A DNA stretch of 29,236 bases from CBFIJI01 sp965662885 (lineage in GTDB: Bacteria > Bacteroidota > Bacteroidia > Flavobacteriales > Flavobacteriaceae), in assembly GCA_965662885.1 (NCBI GenBank), contig CBFIJI010000016.1, positions 1 to 29,236 of the forward strand. The letters are read 5' to 3'. Below are positions 15,663-21,994 of this stretch, piece after piece. The position numbers and the translations under genes are program-made. Under the pieces are notes generated by a model. The model searched no databases. It saw only the letters and a list, made by a program, of their open reading frames with translations, and was not told the DNA's origin. The stretch's first letter is position 1. The number at the start of each line of letters is the position of its first letter.

Positions 15663-16028
15663 ATGCAACTTAAAAAAATCAATCTCCAGCAAAAATTTAA
15701 TCTCTTTAACGATCATTGGAGTCCCAAAATTGTAGGCGATTTAAACGGGCAACAGGTCAAGTTAGCAAAAGTAAAGGGCGAATTTGTATGGCACAATCAC
15801 GCCGAAGAAGACGAGCTTTTTTTTGTTATTAAAGGGACCTTAGCCATTGAATTTGAAACGGAAACCATCACTCTAAAGGAAGGGGAACTCTTGATTGTCC
15901 CTAAAGGAGTGGAACACCGCCCCGTTGCAAAAGAAGAGGTATGGCTTCTTTTATTTGAACCTGCATCTACCAAACATACAGGAGATACCACAAGTCAACT
16001 TACTCAAGAGATACTCGATCGGATTTAA
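15663..16028 (+). CDS. Small cupin-domain protein
   Basis: This gene encodes a 121-residue single cupin with both motifs. Motif 1 is WHNHAEEDELFFVIKG, with metal ligands H44, H46 and E51; motif 2 is PKGVEHRPV, with H85. The complete set of ligands suggests a bound Fe, Mn, Ni or Zn. There is no extra DNA-binding or enzymatic domain. It begins 18 bases after the dipeptidase stop on the same strand, so it may be the fifth gene of the D-amino-acid cluster, though a weak -7-like element (TATATTG) sits just upstream. A role as isomerase, dioxygenase or sensor is possible but cannot be chosen. Confidence 0.9.
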   Translation: MQLKKINLQQKFNLFNDHWSPKIVGDLNGQQVKLAKVKGEFVWHNHAEEDELFFVIKGTLAIEFETETITLKEGELLIVPKGVEHRPVAKEEVWLLLFEPASTKHTGDTTSQLTQEILDRI

Positions 16029-16040
16029 GCTTTTTGATCC

Positions 16041-16072
16041 TTTGCTCGCTTAAAATAAAAGCGGTTAATTTG
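16041..16072 (+). promoter_or_regulatory. Probable promoter of Trm11-like gene
   Basis: TTTG (16041-16044) is followed after 21 bases by TAATTTG (16066-16072), one base short of TAnnTTTG. It sits 21 bases before the ATG at 16094 and downstream of the alternative in-frame TTG at 16034, so it supports the later start. Confidence 0.42.
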
Positions 16073-16093
16073 CCGAACTTTAGCCATCGAGCA

Positions 16094-17140
16094 ATGCACT
16101 ATATTATACTTCAACATCCGGGTCATAACCGGGTGTATTTCAATACGGCCGATATTTTAGCCCTGGCAGAACTGAGAATTGCCTTAAAAAAACAGGCCAT
16201 TACTTCGGAAGTACCGTCAATTATTATCCTTGAAGACATCCGGTACATTTCCTTTAAAACAGAAATAGCTTTGACGGAAAGCGACCTAAAGTTAGTTTCC
16301 AGACTTTCTTTTGTCTTTGCACTTTTTGTTATGGAAAAACAGCAGGATACCACTTTTTTACGTCCACTTAAAATGGATCGCCATGAGTATATGGACAACA
16401 AGATTAGTGCACTATTGAAATATCAAGGGAAAACGAATGAACTGTTTACCAAAATGATGCTGAATGTTGCGCTGCTTTCCAGTGGTTTTGATGCTTCAGA
16501 AAATATTCAGTTACTCGATCCAGTTGCTGGGAAGGGGACAAGTTTATTTGAAGCAACCGTTTACGGTTATGATGCTTATGGCATTGAAATTGAACCCAAA
16601 CCGGTGCAAGAAGCCGCCTTGTTTTTTAAAAAATATTTAGAAAAAGAACGTTTAAAACACCGAAGGGTCCAAAGGCAACTTTATGGAAGCAACAAAACAG
16701 AGGCCATTACTATTCAAGAGTTTACCTATGCTAAAAATAAAGACGCTTTTAAAAAAGAGGAAGGCTTAAAAAGCTTAGGATTTGTAAATGGCAATGCGCG
16801 CGATGCGTTTAATTATTTTAAAAAAGAGCGTTTTCACTTGATTGTAGGAGACTTACCTTATGGAATTTCTCACGGGCATAGTGCTTCCAGCACATACTCG
16901 TCAAAAACACGAAACCCCTCCGCTTTTTTGGAGGAGTGTCTCCCCCACTGGTATAGGACTTTAAAAACAAAAGGATGTATCGTTATGGCATGGAATGCTT
17001 TTACGATTCCTAGAACACAATTGGCAGTGCTATTTACCGCTAATGGTTTTGATGTTTTATCGGAAGCGCCTTATGATTCCTTTGAACATCGGGTGGATCA
17101 ATCCATCAAAAGGGATATTATCGTGGCCATAAAAAAATAA
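16094..17140 (+). CDS. Trm11-like SAM-dependent RNA methyltransferase (UPF0020 type)
   Basis: This gene encodes a 348-residue Rossmann-fold methyltransferase. The SAM-binding motif I is LDPVAGKGTS (141-150), followed by the acidic strand end GIEIEP, and the catalytic motif IV is GDLPYG (252-257). A D-[PL]-P-Y motif of this sort is used by exocyclic-amine N-methyltransferases such as Trm11 and the UPF0020 rRNA/tRNA guanine-N2 enzymes. The N-terminal about 120 residues contain an alpha/beta region (HPGHNRVYFNTADILALAEL) that I cannot identify as a THUMP domain. A charged helical insert (about 180-225) lies between motifs I and IV. The start is the ATG at 16094, because the 20 extra residues from an upstream TTG fall on the promoter. 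The target RNA is unknown. Confidence 0.85.
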   Translation: MHYIILQHPGHNRVYFNTADILALAELRIALKKQAITSEVPSIIILEDIRYISFKTEIALTESDLKLVSRLSFVFALFVMEKQQDTTFLRPLKMDRHEYMDNKISALLKYQGKTNELFTKMMLNVALLSSGFDASENIQLLDPVAGKGTSLFEATVYGYDAYGIEIEPKPVQEAALFFKKYLEKERLKHRRVQRQLYGSNKTEAITIQEFTYAKNKDAFKKEEGLKSLGFVNGNARDAFNYFKKERFHLIVGDLPYGISHGHSASSTYSSKTRNPSAFLEECLPHWYRTLKTKGCIVMAWNAFTIPRTQLAVLFTANGFDVLSEAPYDSFEHRVDQSIKRDIIVAIKK

Positions 17141-17161
17141 CATTTTTAGAGGGCTTTCCCA

Positions 17162-17193
17162 TTTGCGACTTATCATTAAAATGAGTATCTTAT
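17162..17193 (+). promoter_or_regulatory. Possible promoter of PQQ-like repeat gene
   Basis: TTTG (17162-17165), a 20-base spacer, then TATCTTAT (17186-17193), which departs from TAnnTTTG at its last two bases. The spacing is good but the -7 box is imperfect; the gene starts 16 bases further on. Confidence 0.35.
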
Positions 17194-17208
17194 AAGTAAA
17201 CTTTATTT

Positions 17209-17820
17209 ATGCTCGTTAAAGCTCAACTTCTCGTTGTCGAAAAAAAAACATTGTCTAGATACAATTCCGAAAAATTATCCTACGATTGGACGACTTCATT
17301 GGAACATAAAATTGTACAAACAGTCCGGGTCAATACGGTGGTTTTTGTCACTAGTTTGTCTTGGAAATCCTATCATTTATCTCTTGTTGACTACCAATCG
17401 GGTCAACTTTTGTGGACGGTAAAGGCTGCTCCGGCATCGCAGATAATCCTTCATAATAAAGCCCTTTATTTTTTGGATGCTTCTTATAAAGTCAATGGAC
17501 TTTCTATGGAAACAGGGGCGGAATTATTTAAAGTAAAATCTACGTTCCGATGGTCGTTACCGCAACTGGCCTTGATCAATGATAAGTTGTACCTCTATTC
17601 CAAAAAGCAACAAGCAGTTGTTGATTTTAAAAATGGAACACTCACTAAAGCCAGAACCCCACAGGGTTTGGACTTTAAAAATATAATCACCATTGTAGAT
17701 GAACAGCAGATAAATTTACACTCCATCAAAAAAGGAGGAGGCGATGCTAGTTTTGCAACTCTTGGTATGATGGGTGCTGCTGGGGGTGGAGACTTTGGCG
17801 GAGGTGGAGACTTCGGTTAA
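17209..17820 (+). CDS. Short PQQ-like beta-propeller repeat protein with Gly-rich tail
   Basis: This gene encodes a 203-residue protein without signal peptide. Residues about 30-165 read as three or four WD/PQQ-like blades with repeated pattern: SGQLLWTVKAAPAS, GLSMETGAELFKVKS and DKLYLYSKKQQAVVDFKNG. This resembles the PQQ-binding-like propeller superfamily, but with far fewer blades than a closed propeller needs, so it may oligomerise or be a fragment of an ancestral one. The last about 30 residues are glycine-rich and contain repeats of GGGDFG (GGGDASF...GGGDFGGGGDFG), a low-complexity tail of unknown purpose. No catalytic residues are evident and no function is assigned. It is convergent with the next gene on the minus strand. 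Confidence 0.75.
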   Translation: MLVKAQLLVVEKKTLSRYNSEKLSYDWTTSLEHKIVQTVRVNTVVFVTSLSWKSYHLSLVDYQSGQLLWTVKAAPASQIILHNKALYFLDASYKVNGLSMETGAELFKVKSTFRWSLPQLALINDKLYLYSKKQQAVVDFKNGTLTKARTPQGLDFKNIITIVDEQQINLHSIKKGGGDASFATLGMMGAAGGGDFGGGGDFG

Positions 17821-17861
17821 GTCCTTTTAAAATAAATGGAAAGCCGTCTGTTGTATGTTTT

Positions 17862-18572
17862 TTAAAGCGTGACTTCTTGTCGCGATAATTCAAGTGCCGA
17901 TTCGTATTCTTTTTGAATGTCTTTTAACTGGCGGGTGTACATGTTTAAGTATAATTTAGCTTGAGAAATCAAGCCATAAAACTCATTGGAAAAATAATAG
18001 GTTGTGTTGAATTTGAATTTATCCAAGCTACGTGTTCCGTAAAATTCACCGTCGTAGGAATTGTAATTAAATCGGATACGGAATTCATCGAGAAGATCAT
18101 TCCTAAACCGAACATTAAAGGTGTCAATTTCCAAAGAGGTCGCAAAATTTCGATCCCTTTGGTGGTTATACATTTCCAATAATTTGATTTTTAAATCATT
18201 ATTTTCGATCAATTCAAACGAGCCAGTTGCAATCAACTGATTATAAATTCCATCTTTAGGAAAAAAAGAAATGCCCACTTCAATATCAATAAGTTTGTTG
18301 ATGACATCAATATTGGAATAAAGGGAATGCCCTTGGTCAATATCGTTTTGAATTTCTGAGATTAACTCTTCAGAAGTGTATAAGATTTTTAGTAAACTTT
18401 TGATTTGATCGATGTCTTGCTCCAAGGTTTTGACCAAATCCAATACCAATTCATTTTTATCGGATTCATTTCGATCTTCAATACGGATCTCTTCCAAATA
18501 AAAGGAAAGAAAAACACTAGAGAAAATTACAAGTCCCTCCAAGAGGTATTTCTTTATTTCCGAAAATTTCAT
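17862..18572 (-). CDS. DUF6090-like single-pass membrane protein
   Basis: This gene encodes a 236-residue protein with one N-terminal transmembrane helix at about residues 8-26 (KYLLEGLVIFSSVFLSFYLEE). A mostly helical, charged region follows with a probable coiled coil (NELVLDLVKTLEQDIDQIKSLL) and the block GIYNQLIATGSFELIENNDLKIKLLEMY. This arrangement resembles the Bacteroidota DUF6090 family, in which a SSG-like sequence followed by an LI-N-L-L helix is typical, but I am not certain of membership. The C-terminal part is likely outside the membrane on one side. Function is unknown. The gene is convergent with the PQQ-like gene and has no clear consensus promoter. Confidence 0.7.
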   Translation of the reverse strand: MKFSEIKKYLLEGLVIFSSVFLSFYLEEIRIEDRNESDKNELVLDLVKTLEQDIDQIKSLLKILYTSEELISEIQNDIDQGHSLYSNIDVINKLIDIEVGISFFPKDGIYNQLIATGSFELIENNDLKIKLLEMYNHQRDRNFATSLEIDTFNVRFRNDLLDEFRIRFNYNSYDGEFYGTRSLDKFKFNTTYYFSNEFYGLISQAKLYLNMYTRQLKDIQKEYESALELSRQEVTL

Positions 18573-18696
18573 TGGTTTAATTTAGTCTTTAAATATAGTC
18601 TTAAATTTTAGATTGATAAAATTAAAGCAGACATGTACACATAAGAACCACGTTGGATAAACCTTTATGATCGCTATAGGTTTCCTTCAATTTCTT

Positions 18697-18704
18697 TATT
18701 TTTG
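18697..18704 (+). promoter_or_regulatory. -7 box TATTTTTG of small lipoprotein gene
   Basis: This is an exact TAnnTTTG match. Transcription from near 18710 gives a leader of about 19 bases to the ATG at 18729 and makes the upstream in-frame starts (TTG at 18702, ATG at 18708) unlikely. No -33 element is clear. Confidence 0.45.
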
Positions 18705-18728
18705 CAGATGAATGCTCAATATTTTAAA

Positions 18729-18977
18729 ATGAAAAAGACGTTTTTAATCTTTTTTGGAATTTTCCTTTTTTCTTGTGAGAAACAAAAGGACTGTATTATT
18801 ATTACTCAAAAAAGAATTATTGGCGAGCAATATTACTTTTTCTTTGAAAATGAAAATGCCTTTCAACAAGCAGGACAAAACAATAATAACCCAAGTATTC
18901 CCGATACAGAAGGCTCGGGGGTCGTAACCCCAGAAGTTTATGATACCTATCAAATCGGGGACGAATATTGTTATTAA
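18729..18977 (+). CDS. Small lipoprotein of unknown function
   Basis: This gene encodes 82 residues from the ATG at 18729. That start gives a clean lipoprotein signal MKKTFLIFFGIFLFSC (Cys16), whereas earlier starts would add nine residues before it. After the signal the protein is short and polar, with a Gln/Asn-rich stretch (FQQAGQNNNNPS) and a C-terminus ending in YCY. Cys22 and Cys81 could pair in a disulphide. I recognise no family. The gene is isolated. Its end overlaps a transposase remnant on the other strand by a few bases, which suggests that the 3' end may have been set by the element. Confidence 0.65.
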   Translation: MKKTFLIFFGIFLFSCEKQKDCIIITQKRIIGEQYYFFFENENAFQQAGQNNNNPSIPDTEGSGVVTPEVYDTYQIGDEYCY

Positions 18978-19204
18978 TAGCTGTTGCTTGATAAATACCC
19001 CTTTATAATAGTCCTATCCACGTCAGGGCGATGATTTCCTCGTTCAAATTTAGTGAATACGCAGTGTAACCTATAATCAGTCTGCTGACTTTTACCACAG
19101 TTTTTACAACGATAGCGTTGTTTTCCTATTGCTTTTTCGACACCACTTTTCTAACAAATACTGCTACAATACTTACCGTCTACTTTTTTGTTGTCAGAAT
19201 CATT
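18974..19204 (-). pseudogene. Remnant of an IS1-type transposase (zinc-ribbon N-terminus)
   Basis: The minus strand can be read continuously except for one in-frame stop (TAG at 19151-19153). It reads KYCSSIC, stop, KSGVEKAIGKQRYRCKNCGKSQQ, and then DYRLHC and FERGNHRPDVDRTIIKG. The C-x3-C ... GKQRYRCKNCGK pattern matches the InsA-type zinc ribbon of IS1-like transposases. The reading ends in a stop at 18974, with no catalytic DDE domain in the window. It is therefore a broken fragment of about 75 residues with an uncertain 5' end. It occupies most of the 365-base gap between the small lipoprotein and the M28 peptidase gene. Confidence 0.55.
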
Positions 19205-19265
19205 ATGTGACCCAAAATGTGTCAATTCAAAAATAACTAAGAAATAACGGGGATATTTGGCGTAA

Positions 19266-19294
19266 AAAAACCCCCGAGTTCCTCGGAGGTTTTT
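19266..19294 (-). terminator. Terminator downstream of M28 peptidase gene
   Basis: A hairpin is formed by AAAAACCCCCGAG (19266-19278) and CTCGGAGGTTTTT (19282-19294), with a 3-base loop and one mismatch. Read on the minus strand it ends in seven T residues (plus-strand A run 19264-19270). It lies 49 bases past the stop at 19343. Confidence 0.8.
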
Positions 19295-19342
19295 GGATTT
19301 ACTCAGTTAAAATGGCGCTTTTGAGGGGGTCTTTTTTAACGT

Positions 19343-20896
19343 TTAGCGCCCTCCTTCTCGGTTGGGTGCTCTTTGTTTGGGCCAAGTTCGGACCTTACCT
19401 GTTCTTGGGTTAAGGGGCATCACCCGTTGTACTCTAGATGTTTTTTTGGGATCTTCGCTTGCCTTATAGGCTAGAATGGCTGTTAAAATAGCGTTGGAAC
19501 GCAGATCATCAAAAATAATTTTGTCGTAAGTATCTCGATTGGTGTGCCAGGTATAATCCCAATAGGACCAGTTAAGAGCACTTAAATTAAACCCGGGAAC
19601 ACCTGCCGCTAGGAAGGAAGCGTGGTCGGTTCCACCCCCACTGGGCATTCCAGGAAAATCGGTTTCAATTTCGTCGCTGATGGTATTGGGTACGGGATTT
19701 AACCATCGACTGATATAGTCATAGGCGTTTAAAAATCCGGAGCCTGAAATTCTGACCACTCTTCCAGTTCCGTTATCTTGATTAAAAACGGCTTGGATGT
19801 TTGGGAGCATTTCTGGATGATCTTCTACAAAGGCTCTGGAGCCATTTAATCCTTGTTCTTCACTTCCCCAATGGCCTACAATAATGGTGCGTTTGGGATT
19901 GGGATAGTTCTTTTTTAATAGACGCATGGCTTCCATCATGACTAAGGTTCCAGTGCCGTTATCGGTGGCTCCAGTTCCGCCATCCCACGAATCAAAATGG
20001 GCCGATAAAACAACATATTCATCAGGAAGTTCCGTTCCTTCGATACGACCAATGGTGTTAAAAGTGGGGACACGCCCCAATTCTTTGGATTCAGCGACAA
20101 TCCGAATGTTGGGTTGCTGTCCGCTTTCTACCAAACGATAAACCATGGCATAGTCTTCCATCCCCAAATCAACGGTGGGAATGCTTTTGGTTCGGGCACT
20201 AAAGACTTTATTGACACCAAAGCCTCTGGACCAATAGCTAGAAATAATTCCTGCTGCGCCAGCTGCTTCTAAAGCAGGAATGAGGGTTCTGGAACTATAG
20301 CCTGTTTTATTGAGGTTAGCTCGCCAAGCGTCTTGCTGTACTTTTCGTGCCTCTTTCATTTTGTTAAAGGAAGCTTCTGTAGCAAATTCTTCCCAATTAT
20401 AATCAGGACGGCCCGTCATTTGTTTCATAGAAACCATGACGTGTTTTCCAACTACAGTGGGTAACCATGCTTTAAATGCGTCTATATCTTTAAATGCTGG
20501 AATCACGATAACTTCAGCGGTCACCCCTTCATGGGTAGTACTTGGGTTCCAAGCCAATTGTCGCCCCTCAAGGGTTTGCAACCGTGGGCTTAACAGGTCG
20601 ATATGGGAAATTCCTCGTTCCCAACCCCGCCAAGTGCCCCAAGTTTCGTTGGTAGCAGTAATGCCCCATTTGGAATAGGTGGTTACAGCCCAATCATGGG
20701 CTTTTTTCATTTGTGGTGTTCCGACTAAACGGGGGCCAATAACATCCAAAAGTTCGTGTGCAAGGAGTTCTAAATGGGAATTGTTTTCGGCTTCTTCAAT
20801 GATTTTTTCTACAATGGCGTCACCCTTTTGTGCGTAAAAGGACGTGGACAGCATTATAAACAGACAGAGAAGTATAGGGATTCTTTTTGTTTTCAT
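19343..20896 (-). CDS. Exported M28 family metallopeptidase (carboxypeptidase Q-like)
   Basis: This gene encodes a 517-residue secreted zinc peptidase. The signal peptide is residues 1-22 (ending SFYAQ). The N-terminal part includes a protease-associated-like insert (about 125-270). The M28 catalytic domain runs from about 280 to 500. The co-catalytic zinc ligands and catalytic residues are visible: H300 (SAHFDSW), D312 (ATDNGTG), catalytic E346 with E347 (GSEEQG), D374 (NQDNGTG) and H451 (WHTNRDT). The sequence resembles mammalian carboxypeptidase Q/plasma glutamate carboxypeptidase and bacterial M28 aminopeptidases, so it should cleave short peptides or dipeptides outside the cytoplasm. It stands alone with its own -7 box and terminator. 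Endopeptidase activity is unlikely. Confidence 0.94.
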   Translation of the reverse strand: MKTKRIPILLCLFIMLSTSFYAQKGDAIVEKIIEEAENNSHLELLAHELLDVIGPRLVGTPQMKKAHDWAVTTYSKWGITATNETWGTWRGWERGISHIDLLSPRLQTLEGRQLAWNPSTTHEGVTAEVIVIPAFKDIDAFKAWLPTVVGKHVMVSMKQMTGRPDYNWEEFATEASFNKMKEARKVQQDAWRANLNKTGYSSRTLIPALEAAGAAGIISSYWSRGFGVNKVFSARTKSIPTVDLGMEDYAMVYRLVESGQQPNIRIVAESKELGRVPTFNTIGRIEGTELPDEYVVLSAHFDSWDGGTGATDNGTGTLVMMEAMRLLKKNYPNPKRTIIVGHWGSEEQGLNGSRAFVEDHPEMLPNIQAVFNQDNGTGRVVRISGSGFLNAYDYISRWLNPVPNTISDEIETDFPGMPSGGGTDHASFLAAGVPGFNLSALNWSYWDYTWHTNRDTYDKIIFDDLRSNAILTAILAYKASEDPKKTSRVQRVMPLNPRTGKVRTWPKQRAPNREGGR

Positions 20897-20922
20897 AAAA
20901 ATAGTTTAACAAGTGAATATTA

Positions 20923-20930
20923 CAAACCTA
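20923..20930 (-). promoter_or_regulatory. -7 box TAGGTTTG of M28 peptidase gene
   Basis: This is an exact TAnnTTTG match on the minus strand (plus strand CAAACCTA), giving a leader of about 20 bases. No -33 TTTG is seen at the expected distance. Confidence 0.45.
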
Positions 20931-21097
20931 CAAAAAAGGAAGGGGTATTGCTTATGCTTGATTTAAAATGATTTGACCTACAAGAACCAACAAGGGAGGT
21001 AAAATTTCATTACTGATTAATTAAGATCTCGCGGAATTTTCCCAATGCCTAAAAAATGCTTAAATTAAAAATCTAACCAAATTAAAAAAAGTAGATC

Positions 21098-21967
21098 ATG
21101 AGTGAGCTAATTCTAAAAAACCTTGTAAAAACATATCCTAATGGGGTTAAGGCCTTGGACGATGTCTCTATCAAAATAACAAATGGGATGTTTGGTCTTC
21201 TTGGGCCAAATGGAGCAGGAAAATCAACTTTAATGCGAACGATAGCCACCTTACAAGAAGCGGACTCAGGGAGTGCCTTTTTAAATGGAATTGATATTGT
21301 TAAAGAACCCAAACGCTTACGTGAAGTATTGGGTTACTTACCTCAGGAGTTTGGGGTTTATCCTAGAATTAGCGCAGCCCAATTGTTAGATCATATGGCG
21401 GTTCTCAAAGGAATCTCTAATAAAAAAGAACGTAAAGAATTGGTTGATTATTTATTACATCGGGTCAACTTACATGACAAACGGAATAAAAGTGTAAAAA
21501 GTTTTTCTGGAGGGATGAAACAGCGTATCGGAATTGCGCAGGCTTTGATAGGATCTCCTAAATTATTGATTGTTGATGAACCTACTGCAGGCTTAGACCC
21601 TGGAGAGCGCAATCGCTTTTATGACTTACTCTCTGATGTGGGAGAAGATGTTATTGTCATTCTTTCTACCCATATTGTTGATGATGTCTTGGAGTTGTGT
21701 ACGCAAATGGCCATTATGAATGTGGGGAAAATTGTTTTTGAAGGTTCTCCGGATAAGGCTGTGGACGCCTTGGCTGGGAAAGTGTTTCAAAAACGAATTC
21801 AACGGGAAGAATTGGACAACTACAAAGAAGAATTTGAGGTCATTTCCAATCGTTTGATTGGAGGGCAACCCATCATTCATGTATTGAGTGAGGAGCAGCC
21901 TGATCCTTCTTTTGTCAGTGTAGCTCCTACTTTGGAGGATGTTTTCTTTGCTTCCATTAATCGATAA
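21098..21967 (+). CDS. ABC transporter ATP-binding protein
   Basis: This gene encodes a 289-residue ATPase with complete ABC motifs: Walker A GPNGAGKST (36-44), Q-loop Q83, signature SFSGGMKQR (135-143) and Walker B LLIVDE (156-161), followed by a switch-His segment STHIVDD. The sequence resembles the subfamily that pairs with ABC-2 permeases, including the long C-terminal accessory region after residue 210. The permease/peptidase fusion starts 27 bases after its stop, so both form one exporter. No promoter is obvious upstream. The substrate is unknown. Confidence 0.95.
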   Translation: MSELILKNLVKTYPNGVKALDDVSIKITNGMFGLLGPNGAGKSTLMRTIATLQEADSGSAFLNGIDIVKEPKRLREVLGYLPQEFGVYPRISAAQLLDHMAVLKGISNKKERKELVDYLLHRVNLHDKRNKSVKSFSGGMKQRIGIAQALIGSPKLLIVDEPTAGLDPGERNRFYDLLSDVGEDVIVILSTHIVDDVLELCTQMAIMNVGKIVFEGSPDKAVDALAGKVFQKRIQREELDNYKEEFEVISNRLIGGQPIIHVLSEEQPDPSFVSVAPTLEDVFFASINR

Positions 21968-21994
21968 TCCACAACTGGTTTTAATCTTATTGTT

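Noticed and set aside
16123..16401. Minus-strand 92-codon frame in the methyltransferase gene
   Set aside because: It is antisense to a complete gene and lacks any recognisable domain or promoter.
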